Shown here in pieces: positions 1 through 6,529 of a stretch of DNA of 8,330 bases. The translations under genes and the position numbers were made by a program. The stretch's first letter is position 1. Each line of letters starts with the position of its first letter. The stretch is from Schwartzia sp. (in: firmicutes) (GTDB lineage: Bacteria; Bacillota; Negativicutes; Selenomonadales; Selenomonadaceae), in NCBI GenBank assembly GCA_024691625.1, contig JAILNL010000147.1, forward strand, positions 1 to 8,330, read 5' to 3'. The notes below the pieces were generated by a model, which was given only the letters and a program-made list of their open reading frames with translations, searched no databases and had not been told where the DNA came from.

Positions 1-1
1 C

Positions 2-451
2 AGCAAGGTTGTTCTTTACGCACACTCCGCAGGCGCACAGCTCATACACCGTTATGTGCTTTTAAGCGGTCCGTCAAAAGCTGACCTCATAATCGCAGCC
101 AACTCCGGCTGGTACACTCTGCCTGACAAAGACGTTAATTTTTCATACGGCCTCGGAAGAATCCCTGAAGCTGCCTATGACCTGAAGACAGCCTTTGCAA
201 AGCCGGTAGTCATTCTTCTCGGTGAAGAGGATGTCATCCGCTCCAAGGTTCTCCGCAAAACGCCTGAGGCTGACGCGCAGGGCCAGAACAGACTGGAGCG
301 CGGCATGAATTTCTTCAATATGTGCGAAGCTAAAGCTGCGGAGCTGAATACGGACTTTACATGGATTCTCCGCACAGTTCCCGGCGTAGGCCATGACGGT
401 ACAGGCATGGCACAGGGCGCTGTCCCCATTATTGAGGAACTCGCACAGTAA
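2..451 (+). CDS. alpha/beta hydrolase, C-terminal part (5' end outside window)
   Basis: This is the last 149 codons of a gene that begins upstream. The reading frame is open from base 2 and ends in TAA at 449-451. It shows the landmarks of a serine hydrolase of the alpha/beta fold. A nucleophile elbow AHSAGAQ follows a hydrophobic strand (VVLY), with the candidate catalytic serine codon at 26-28. A second hydrophobic strand, PVVILLGEEDV, could supply the acidic residue. A conserved-looking GVGHDG near the C-terminus would carry the catalytic histidine. The stretch AANSGWYTLPD resembles esterase or depolymerase-like hydrolases, but the substrate cannot be told from this fragment. A GTG at 56 is an internal valine codon and not the start, because the nucleophile motif lies before it. 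A strong terminator 38 bases downstream makes this the last gene of its transcript. Confidence 0.8.
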   Translation, partial: SKVVLYAHSAGAQLIHRYVLLSGPSKADLIIAANSGWYTLPDKDVNFSYGLGRIPEAAYDLKTAFAKPVVILLGEEDVIRSKVLRKTPEADAQGQNRLERGMNFFNMCEAKAAELNTDFTWILRTVPGVGHDGTGMAQGAVPIIEELAQ

Positions 452-488
452 CCCCCCTAATCTTATTTGTTTTTTTCTTCCTTTTGAC

Positions 489-526
489 GGAGACCGCAAT
501 CAGCACTGCGGTCTCCTATTTTATTT
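489..526 (+). terminator. rho-independent terminator of the hydrolase gene
   Basis: A perfect 10-bp stem (GGAGACCGCA, 489-498, pairing with TGCGGTCTCC, 507-516) closes an 8-base loop. It is followed by the T-rich tract TATTTTATTT. It lies 38 bases after the hydrolase stop codon and isolates that gene from the receptor gene that follows. Confidence 0.9.
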
Positions 527-568
527 GTAAATACGCTAAATATCAGGCTTCCCCCATATACAAACCCA

Positions 569-597
569 TTATTTTTTGATAAAGTAATATATATACT
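569..597 (+). promoter_or_regulatory. possible promoter of the Bug-family receptor gene
   Basis: TATACT at 592-597 is a good -10 hexamer and sits in a very AT-rich stretch. The best -35 at a 17-bp spacing is the weak TTATTT (569-574). TTGATA at 576-581 is a better hexamer but lies too close. The expected start of transcription is near 604, giving a leader of about 20 bases that contains the AGGGGAG ribosome binding site. The -10 is reasonable and the -35 assignment is uncertain. Confidence 0.35.
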
Positions 598-626
598 TCT
601 ATTTATATTAAGGGGAGTCGAGGCAA

Positions 627-1583
627 ATGAAAAAACTTCTGTCAGTTCTCATTACAGCCTTCCTTGTTATTTGTGCCTGTGGATGCGGATCTACGAAAAC
701 CGCATATCCCGGTGACGGCGAAATAAAAGTCATTATTCCAAAAGCCCCCGGTGGTGGAACCGATACAAGCGCACGAATACTTGTAGAGCTTTTACAAAAG
801 GAACTCCCGGGAAGCAGCTTCGTCCCGGTCAACAAGCCTGACGGCGGTGGGATAACCGGCATGATTAATCTTGCAAATGCACAGGCTGACGGTCATACTC
901 TCGGTATGGTAACTGTGGAGCTTGCGATGTTCCCACATCAGGGAAAGATTCATGTAACAAACAAGGATTATGTCTCCATCTGCGCTCCTATTGCAGCCCC
1001 TGCCGCACTTATTGTTCCTAAAGAGGCCCCTTATAACACAGTCGATGAATTCGTGGCATACTGTAAATCACACCCCACCGGGATAAAAATGGGCAACTCC
1101 GGCGCCGGGGCAATCTGGCATATAGCCGCACTCAATTTTGAAAAAGAATTCGGAGTACAGTTCAAGCATGTTCCCTATCCGAAAGGGGTAGCGGATGTAG
1201 CAGCAGCTCTGACAAATAAGCAAATTGATGCTACTCTCGCGGACCCCAGTGCATTCAAAGACCGTTTCTTGGAAAACGGAGACCTTAAAATCCTCGCAAT
1301 TATGACAGATTCCAGAAACAGTCTTTATCCGAATGTGCCAACCTTCAAAGAGCTGGGACACCCCCTTTCGGTACGCGGCTGGGCCGCACTCGTCGCCCCA
1401 AAGGGCATTCCTCAGGAGAAGCTCAACATTCTCCGAAAAGCTGCGGAAAAGGTCTGTTCCAGTGAAGAATATAAAAAGCGTATGGCCCAGCAGGGTATTG
1501 ATCCCGTCATAATTGTCGGTGAAGTCTGCGACCAAATGCTCGCTAATGACGATGCCATGTATGCTAAATTTTTAACGAAATGA
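627..1583 (+). CDS. tripartite tricarboxylate transporter substrate-binding protein, TctC/Bug family lipoprotein
   Basis: The 318-residue protein is full length for the Bug (TctC) family of periplasmic or surface-anchored solute receptors. These hand small, usually carboxylate-bearing ligands to a TctA/TctB membrane pair. Residues 1-20 form a lipoprotein signal peptide: MKK, a hydrophobic core, then Cys18 or Cys20 as the lipidated residue. Typical Bug features follow: the strand and loop VIIPKAPGGGTD (35-46), the NKPDGGG segment (69-75), the glycine-rich GNSGAGAIWH loop (156-165), and YPKGVADVAAALTNKQIDATLADPS (184-208). The glycine-rich loops are those that grip the ligand carboxylate in characterised members. 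AGGGGAG at 611-617, nine bases before the ATG, supports the start. No tctA or tctB gene is adjacent, so it is an orphan receptor here, as is common in Bug families. The ligand is unknown. Confidence 0.88.
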   Translation: MKKLLSVLITAFLVICACGCGSTKTAYPGDGEIKVIIPKAPGGGTDTSARILVELLQKELPGSSFVPVNKPDGGGITGMINLANAQADGHTLGMVTVELAMFPHQGKIHVTNKDYVSICAPIAAPAALIVPKEAPYNTVDEFVAYCKSHPTGIKMGNSGAGAIWHIAALNFEKEFGVQFKHVPYPKGVADVAAALTNKQIDATLADPSAFKDRFLENGDLKILAIMTDSRNSLYPNVPTFKELGHPLSVRGWAALVAPKGIPQEKLNILRKAAEKVCSSEEYKKRMAQQGIDPVIIVGEVCDQMLANDDAMYAKFLTK

Positions 1584-1590
1584 CTATATA

Positions 1591-1632
1591 AAAAAGCACG
1601 CCTCATCTTTTTCAAGATGAAGCGTGTTTTTT
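1591..1632. terminator. bidirectional rho-independent terminator between convergent genes
   Basis: CACGC (1597-1601) and TCATCTT (1603-1609) pair with AAGATGA (1614-1620) and GCGTG (1622-1626). There is one C/A mismatch and a TTTC loop. The hairpin is flanked by an A-run on the left and TTTTTT on the right, so it can stop transcripts from either strand. On the plus strand it ends the Bug receptor gene, starting 7 bases after that stop codon. On the minus strand it ends the small gene at 1645-1752, 18 bases after that stop codon. Confidence 0.88.
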
Positions 1633-1644
1633 CATGCGAATCTA

Positions 1645-1752
1645 TTACTGACCGTACCAGCAGCCCTGCCGGCGAACCATTTCCTCTTCAACCATATTCC
1701 AAGAGTATCTCAGAATCGGAAGCAGCAACAGACATTCAAGCGTTTCTATCAT
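1645..1752 (-). CDS. small 35-residue protein of unknown function with strong expression signals
   Basis: This reading frame runs ATG (1752-1750) to TAA (1647-1645) and encodes 35 residues. I do not recognise the family. The N-terminal third is hydrophobic (LECLLLLPIL at 5-14). The middle is acidic (VEEEM) and the end holds Arg-Arg and two cysteines in total (positions 7 and 31). It might be a short membrane-associated peptide. It is called real because all signals agree. The ribosome binding site AGAGGAGGAA (1767-1758) has its GGAGG core exactly 7 bases before the ATG. A TTGACA-18-TATAAT promoter lies upstream at 1786-1815. A hairpin terminator starts 18 bases after the stop. The predicted transcript (about 1779 to 1591) is roughly 190 bases, so it could also act as a small RNA. 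An upstream ATG at 1757 meets a stop at its third codon and is not used. Confidence 0.62.
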   Translation of the reverse strand: MIETLECLLLLPILRYSWNMVEEEMVRRQGCWYGQ

Positions 1753-1785
1753 CGCATTTCCTCCTCTATATGTTTCAATATGTTT

Positions 1786-1815
1786 ATTATACATATAGGG
1801 GTATACCTATGTCAA
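1786..1815 (-). promoter_or_regulatory. consensus promoter of the small gene, with dyad symmetry in the spacer
   Basis: Read on the minus strand, TTGACA (1815-1810) and TATAAT (1791-1786) both match the sigma-A/sigma-70 consensus perfectly, with an 18-bp spacer. Transcription should begin near 1779, leaving a leader of about 27 bases that carries the ribosome binding site. The spacer contains ATAGG-N6-CCTAT and the 8-bp palindrome GGTATACC, so a regulator may bind between the two hexamers. Confidence 0.78.
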
Positions 1816-1879
1816 ATTAAATCTGAATTTACTTCACAAATGGAAGAATCATTTCACTCTGATACACGCCAAGCTTCTC

Positions 1880-2203
1880 TTACGGTACTCCCGGAAATGC
1901 CTCAACGAACTGCACTTTGATGTCAGGAAAAGCATCTACGAACTGAATTGTAAAATCAGGAAAGCTTTCAACAAACTGCCATTCACCAACCTTATCAGGG
2001 AACGCTGTCACGCTTTTTACCTTAATGTCCGGAAAAGCAGTTACAACCTGAACCTTTATGTCGCCGAAGGCTTCGACAATCTTCACTTTGCCTGCCAGAC
2101 GTATGTTTTTATAGTATCCGTCCTTATTTACAGCACCGGATGCAAAGGCGTTTGCCGTCATTAAAAGCATAATCGCCATACAAAGCATAAATATTTTTCT
2201 CAT
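1880..2203 (-). CDS. small secreted protein made of six tandem 11-13-residue beta repeats
   Basis: The 107-residue product begins with a clear Sec signal peptide: MRK, a hydrophobic core, and AFA as the likely cleavage site after residue 21. The mature part, after about 15 residues, is six tandem units with the pattern D-I-K-V-x-x-V-x-A-F-P. They lie at about 37-47, 48-58, 59-69, 70-82, 83-93 and 94-104. The fourth unit is two residues longer and carries the only tryptophan (GEW, 73-75). Alternating hydrophobic residues suggest one short beta strand per unit. The pattern recalls the DUF6150/septoil-knot proteins, where similar units build a 7(1)-knotted fold, but I cannot confirm membership. 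The start is set by GGGAGGG (2216-2210). An upstream in-frame ATG at 2218 overlaps that site, and of three consecutive ATGs at 2209, 2206 and 2203 the last has the best spacing (6 bases). Location is periplasmic or extracellular and function is unknown. Confidence 0.82.
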   Translation of the reverse strand: MRKIFMLCMAIMLLMTANAFASGAVNKDGYYKNIRLAGKVKIVEAFGDIKVQVVTAFPDIKVKSVTAFPDKVGEWQFVESFPDFTIQFVDAFPDIKVQFVEAFPGVP

Positions 2204-2308
2204 CATCATCCCTCCCATATTTCATCTGCACTGAGTAAAATTCGCGAAAATTTTCCAACCTCCTGCTTTTCTATGCTGTTTCTTTCCATTCGCCTATCCA
2301 TTTCTCGA

Positions 2309-2337
2309 ATAATAGTCCAATGATTGGACTCATGCAA
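2309..2337 (-). promoter_or_regulatory. candidate promoter of the repeat-protein gene with a 17-bp palindromic operator
   Basis: On the minus strand TTGCAT (2337-2332) and TATTAT (2314-2309) are separated by exactly 17 bp. The spacer is almost entirely a perfect palindrome at 2314-2330: arms AGTCCAAT and ATTGGACT around one central base. Such a dyad between the hexamers is a usual place for a repressor or activator site. The predicted leader to the gene at 2203 is about 100 bases. The -35 matches the consensus at only three of six positions, so the promoter call is moderate. The palindrome itself is certain. Confidence 0.5.
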
Positions 2338-2369
2338 AACACCCCCTGCCTCCAAAAACCGACAGGGGG
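2338..2369 (-). terminator. terminator of the hybrid kinase gene
   Basis: CCCCCTG at 2342-2348 pairs with CAGGGGG at 2363-2369. This 7-bp GC-rich stem encloses a 14-base loop and begins 9 bases after the kinase stop codon. On the minus strand it is followed by TGTTTTG, a short and imperfect T tract, so termination may be partial. Confidence 0.6.
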
Positions 2370-2377
2370 CCCATAAT

Positions 2378-5300
2378 TTACGTTGTCTCCTTCAGCAGCT
2401 TTTGTACTGTATCCCAATCTGTTCGCTGCATGGCTTCAAAAAGCCTGCGGTATATATCTGCTTCTTTTTCCGGCAGTCGGTATTCTTTGAGCGACTCCAG
2501 CACAAACATCATATTATCATCATCAAAAGCCCCGGCAAACTCGCGCATGGTTTCCCAGGCATCCTCAAGCTCCGCTTTGGAAATTTCCGTCTTTCCTTCA
2601 TCAGATTCCTCTTCCCTCTTCAAAGGGGCAAGGGTTTGCTCATAGCTGCCGTATAACTCGAGAAGTGCAGGCGTATCCTTTTTTATTTCCTCTATATACC
2701 CATTGTTCCCGGCATTTTCAAGCCGTTTTGCCTTTTCCGAAAGCTCCGAAGCCCCGATTATATTAGCAGTACTCTTAAGGGCATGTACCTTTGTGGTATA
2801 ATCCTTCCAATCCTCAGCATAGAAATAATCCTGTATTTCCTTTCGGCTGAACGGAATCGAATCCAAAAACACCTTAAGTGTCTCAAGGTATCCTTCAATC
2901 GAACCACAGTTTACCAGTCCTGCCGCCACATCTATTGTATCAATTTTCTGCAGCCATTCAGGAAGTCCTGTGATTTCCTTCTTTTCCACAGCTCTTTCCT
3001 GACTAAGATTTACCTTATCAGCAGGAAGGTACTTTATGATGAGTCTTTCGAGCTGAGCACTGTTTACAGGCTTTGTCAGATAATCATCAAACCCGGCACG
3101 GATATATTCCTCGCGGGCTCCTGATATAGCATTCGCTGTAAGCGATATAATAGGTATATTAAGATTTTTGTTGGTGGGAGATGCTTTAAGAGCACGAAGT
3201 GTTTCTATGCCGTCCATTTTAGGCATTCGATGGTCAAGGAATATAAGGTCATATTCCTCCTTCTCCGTCTTTTCGAGACATTCCAGACCGCTCTGGGCAA
3301 GATCAACCTGCAGCTTAGTCTGTTTCAGAAGACTCTTTATAACAGTCAGGTTCATTATTGTATCATCAACAATAAGAATCTTCGCATCAGGGGCAGTAAA
3401 GGATTCATGATATACGTCATGATGCTCGCGAAGCTGATTCCACGAATTCTGGAAATCTCCTATGGGCTCCGGGTTTACAATCTGCTGAGACAGCACAAAG
3501 GAAAAATCCGAGCCCTTGCCGTATTCACTCTCCACAACAAGCTTCGAGCCCATCAGATCCAGCAGGCGTTTCGTAATATTCATTCCGAGGCCCGTTCCCT
3601 CGATATTTCTGTTACGCTTCTCATCTATTCTCTCAAACGCAGTAAAGAGCTTTTCTTTCTCTTCATTACGTATTCCTATACCTGTATCAATAACATGTAT
3701 AGATATATCAACGTTATCCTCACGTTCTGTTGGCATTGCTTTAAGCGTTAGTGTAACACTACCTTTTTTAGTGTATTTTACAGCATTCGTTAAAAGATTT
3801 GTCATCACCTGCTTAATACGGATTTCGTCTCCGTTAAGCACAGAGGGAAGTGAAGGATCCGCATGTACGATAAGCTCCAGGCCTTTATCGTCTGCCCGCG
3901 TCTGAATCATGGTTACGAGATCGTTGAGCATAGAACTTAAAGCATATTCAACAGGGATAATATCCATTTTCCCTGCCTCGATCTTAGAAAAATCGAGCAC
4001 ATCGTTTACGATGCTTAAAAGGCTGTTCCCCGCGGTACGAATATTTTCTGCATACCCTACAATCGCCGGTTCACGGCTCTCACGCAGAATCATCTCGTCC
4101 ATTCCAAGAACTGCATTGATCGGAGTCCTTATCTCATGGCTCATATTTGAAAGGAACTGGGATTTTGCTACGTTTGCAGCCTTTGCCTGCTCCGCTTTTT
4201 CCTTCAGTTCATTCGTAGTGACCTCAAGAAATCTTGCAAGCCGTGTCGAAAGGGGAATAACACCGGATTTCACGGATTCGGAGACATCTCCCAGTTTGTT
4301 TTGCACCGGCACAGGCTCATCACACTCACGCATACCGATTGCTACAAGAGTGGCATTCATCATACCGCCGCAGCCATCCTTGAGATAAACCTGTCCTGTT
4401 CCGCAAAAAACTTCCCTGTTGCTTTGTATCCTTGAGAACGCTCTTATTTCTTCATCCGCATCCTGTTTCAAAAACATATCTCGAATACCGCATATCATCA
4501 GTGATACAGCCTCAGGCCCAAACGCTGCCATACGTTCGCTTGTCTCATATGTTTCCTTCAGAATTTCTATAGGGTTTCCATAAGCAAGTCTCAGCTTGTC
4601 CCCCGGCTGAACCGCACCATAAAAATACAGTCTGCCGTCCTTTGTATGATGGACAGGAACCCGGGCAAGAAGCACACCCTTGCGCTCTGCTGTCATTGGG
4701 AACGCGAAAATGTTATCTATAAATGCCTCTCCTGACGGATCAACCCCGAGATATTTTTCATATACATCCGCGGCAGGCTCGTTGTCTATGGAAACCAGGC
4801 AGTAATTGCCGTCCGATTCCGTTACCTCCAACTCTTTTCCAACGGCTTTCCAGCCCAGCGTATAGTCAATATGAACATGGAGCTTTTCCCCCATGAATTT
4901 AATAACCATTCCACCTGCAGTATAAATTTTCTTTCCGCAGATAAACTCATATCTCTCGGATTTCGGATTTCCGATTCCGTCAAAACGGTCATGACGGAAG
5001 GCATCATGAAATCCCGCAACAGCACCGAATATCGGAATCTCCGCATGTGCAAGAGCAACATCCTGAACACTTGAACCAATATCCGTATAAAGCCCTGATG
5101 CCAGAATCTCAACACCGCGCAAAACCTCTCCGCTGTCAAGAAAGCCTCCCATAAGCTGTCGGGCCGTCTCATACTGTTCCTTGGGAATACTTCCGGGAAC
5201 CTCAAGAATGTCAACGGTAGAATACATAAAAAACATTGCATTCATGACAAGGAAATGCGCGTCTTTGTTCTTGCCCACAAGAGTAATTGAAAGCCCAGCA

Positions 5301-5515
5301 GTCTTTGCCTTAGGCAGATGTTCATGAACATAATCAAGAATGAGCTGCGCGGCTTCAGGATTTATGCCTCCGAAATTCATTTTCAAAAGAATATCAGACG
5401 AAGCTTCATATTCTTCCATACAGCCAATTTCATCAACTACACTCAAAAAATCCGTCCAGTCCTTGGCAATATCAATCCCATCTTCATATTCAATGCGGTA
5501 ATTTATCTGCTTCAT
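2378..5515 (-). CDS. soluble FIST-domain hybrid sensor histidine kinase with receiver and Hpt domains
   Basis: This 1045-residue protein carries a whole phosphorelay in one chain. Residues 1 to about 400 match a FIST sensor (FIST_N then FIST_C), a cytoplasmic module thought to bind small ligands. A short helical linker (about 423-450) leads to the HisKA domain, with phospho-accepting His460 in MSHEIRTP. The ATPase domain has N-box NLLTNAVKYT (573-582), G1 DTGIG (610-614) and G2 GTGLGM (640-645). The receiver (about 712-830) has the acidic pair Asp717/Asp718, phospho-acceptor Asp761 in LDHRMPKMDG, Thr793 and Lys815. An Hpt domain follows with His911 in HALKST. Residues about 978-1045 form an acidic helical tail of unknown role. 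No signal peptide or membrane segment is visible, so it should sense a cytoplasmic signal. All catalytic residues are present. The start has GGCGGAG upstream and its own promoter. No separate response regulator lies nearby, so the output partner is elsewhere. Confidence 0.92.
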   Translation of the reverse strand: MKQINYRIEYEDGIDIAKDWTDFLSVVDEIGCMEEYEASSDILLKMNFGGINPEAAQLILDYVHEHLPKAKTAGLSITLVGKNKDAHFLVMNAMFFMYSTVDILEVPGSIPKEQYETARQLMGGFLDSGEVLRGVEILASGLYTDIGSSVQDVALAHAEIPIFGAVAGFHDAFRHDRFDGIGNPKSERYEFICGKKIYTAGGMVIKFMGEKLHVHIDYTLGWKAVGKELEVTESDGNYCLVSIDNEPAADVYEKYLGVDPSGEAFIDNIFAFPMTAERKGVLLARVPVHHTKDGRLYFYGAVQPGDKLRLAYGNPIEILKETYETSERMAAFGPEAVSLMICGIRDMFLKQDADEEIRAFSRIQSNREVFCGTGQVYLKDGCGGMMNATLVAIGMRECDEPVPVQNKLGDVSESVKSGVIPLSTRLARFLEVTTNELKEKAEQAKAANVAKSQFLSNMSHEIRTPINAVLGMDEMILRESREPAIVGYAENIRTAGNSLLSIVNDVLDFSKIEAGKMDIIPVEYALSSMLNDLVTMIQTRADDKGLELIVHADPSLPSVLNGDEIRIKQVMTNLLTNAVKYTKKGSVTLTLKAMPTEREDNVDISIHVIDTGIGIRNEEKEKLFTAFERIDEKRNRNIEGTGLGMNITKRLLDLMGSKLVVESEYGKGSDFSFVLSQQIVNPEPIGDFQNSWNQLREHHDVYHESFTAPDAKILIVDDTIMNLTVIKSLLKQTKLQVDLAQSGLECLEKTEKEEYDLIFLDHRMPKMDGIETLRALKASPTNKNLNIPIISLTANAISGAREEYIRAGFDDYLTKPVNSAQLERLIIKYLPADKVNLSQERAVEKKEITGLPEWLQKIDTIDVAAGLVNCGSIEGYLETLKVFLDSIPFSRKEIQDYFYAEDWKDYTTKVHALKSTANIIGASELSEKAKRLENAGNNGYIEEIKKDTPALLELYGSYEQTLAPLKREEESDEGKTEISKAELEDAWETMREFAGAFDDDNMMFVLESLKEYRLPEKEADIYRRLFEAMQRTDWDTVQKLLKETT

Positions 5516-5570
5516 AATGCTCCGCCTTTCTCAGAGGATACATCGTCTTCAGCACTGTCCTATAACCTTA

Positions 5571-5599
5571 ATTATATAATAATAATGAAGAATTGCCCA
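5571..5599 (-). promoter_or_regulatory. promoter of the hybrid kinase gene
   Basis: On the minus strand TGGGCA (5599-5594, four of six matches to TTGACA) and a perfect TATAAT (5576-5571) are spaced by 17 bp. Transcription should start near 5564, giving a leader of about 49 bases before the kinase ATG at 5515. This suggests the kinase is transcribed independently of the FliB-like gene upstream. Confidence 0.6.
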
Positions 5600-5609
5600 C
5601 TGCACGGCA

Positions 5610-5633
5610 CTAAAATAAATAATGAAATTATTT
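5610..5633 (-). terminator. weak AT-only hairpin after the FliB-like gene
   Basis: AAATAAT (5617-5623) and ATTATTT (5627-5633) form a perfect 7-bp stem with a 3-base loop. On the minus strand it is followed by TATTTTAG. It lies 12 bases after the FliB-like stop codon. The lack of GC pairs makes it a poor intrinsic terminator, so read-through into the kinase gene is possible. Confidence 0.3.
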
Positions 5634-5644
5634 CGTATTTTATT

Positions 5645-6505
5645 TCATATTCGTTTCAATAACAGATTTACATTGTCAGTATCATACTCAATCTGCTCCG
5701 ACCATGATCGTACAGACTCGCTCAAATCATCTGTTCGGAGATATTCATACAGTATAAACTGCGTGTTAAACTTTGCAAAAGCATAAAGCAGCTCCCCACC
5801 ATACTCATCTATCTTTTCCAGCTGTCTGTATAAAATCATCTGAAATATTCTCTGAAGCTTTACGGCAAAATCTTTTTGACTTATGTCCCGCATTTTTTCA
5901 AGAATCATTTCTTTTTCCGTTTCCATAAGGCAAAGCTTTTCCGTCCACTCCTCATTTATAGGCTCTGTTTCTTTCATAACAGAAAGCACAAACGAAAAGT
6001 ATTCCTCCGAACAGTCGGGTTCAAAGGGCTGCTCAAGCCCATGTCCGTCAATACCCGCATACTTGAGAAGCCTGTCAAAATCTCCTTCAAACTCTCCGCT
6101 TTCAGAGCAGAAAATGAGCTTTTCGTCATCGGACAGCAGAAGTTCACAGGACTTTTCACAGCAAAGCCCTATCCCCGCAAGCTCAAGCTCCCGATAATAA
6201 GTAAAAAATCTGGGATGCATTGAGCATATTTCACAAAGAAAATACTCTCCTTTTTCCAAAATGATACGGCATAGTCCGTCATTCTGCAGAAAAGGACATC
6301 TCTCATCCGGAGTGAGTTTGAACGAGGCGGTTTCGCCAAATATTATGTTTTCACGAAGCGTTTCTCCAAAAGGAGATTTTTCTTCGAGGTATTTAGCAGC
6401 CGTACATTCATCAATATCTATTTCCCAACCCTTGCAGCAGGAATGATTGCACTCGCCTGCTTTACAAAAAAACTCACCATAAAACTCCGGAAGAACTGTT
6501 ACCAT
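5645..6505 (-). CDS. fliB-like: FliB-like (flagellin) lysine N-methylase, cysteine-rich
   Basis: The 286-residue protein begins FYGEFFC...CNHSCCKGWEIDIDE, the characteristic N-terminus of FliB-type proteins, which in Salmonella are needed for methylation of lysines in flagellin. Cysteines are clustered as in metal- or Fe-S-binding families: C14, C19, C23, C24, then C70 and C79, C91 and C94, and C115, C116, C120. The contexts DERCPFL, LCRI and CSMHPRFF are typical. The C-terminal WSEQIEYDTDNVNLLL also looks like the family end, so the gene seems complete. It is nevertheless shorter than many members, which by recollection run to roughly 370-400 residues. The difference probably lies in the less conserved second half. 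GAGGAG three bases before the ATG region (about 6515-6509) supports the start. No flagellin gene is in the window, so the target protein is unknown. Two copies of an unusual 17-bp repeat lie directly upstream (6530-6578). Confidence 0.8.
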   Translation of the reverse strand: MVTVLPEFYGEFFCKAGECNHSCCKGWEIDIDECTAAKYLEEKSPFGETLRENIIFGETASFKLTPDERCPFLQNDGLCRIILEKGEYFLCEICSMHPRFFTYYRELELAGIGLCCEKSCELLLSDDEKLIFCSESGEFEGDFDRLLKYAGIDGHGLEQPFEPDCSEEYFSFVLSVMKETEPINEEWTEKLCLMETEKEMILEKMRDISQKDFAVKLQRIFQMILYRQLEKIDEYGGELLYAFAKFNTQFILYEYLRTDDLSESVRSWSEQIEYDTDNVNLLLKRI

Positions 6506-6529
6506 TTTCTCCTCATTTCCTTTTTCATA

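Noticed and set aside
1068..1535. 155-codon minus-strand frame inside the Bug receptor gene
   Set aside because: It is a shadow of the receptor gene, which has a clear signal peptide, family motifs and a ribosome binding site.
1617..1920. Plus-strand frames at 1617-1820 and 1624-1920
   Set aside because: They start within the terminator hairpin, show no ribosome binding site, and are antisense to the small gene and its consensus promoter.
2271..2333. 20-codon minus-strand frame with AGGGGGTG six bases upstream of its ATG
   Set aside because: The apparent ribosome binding site is the stem of the kinase terminator, and the frame overlaps the -10 and palindrome. Coincidence is more likely than a gene.
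3230..4388. Long plus-strand frames opposite the kinase (3230-3751, 3516-3905, 3909-4388)
   Set aside because: They are antisense shadows of a well-supported kinase gene, with no recognisable domains or ribosome binding sites.
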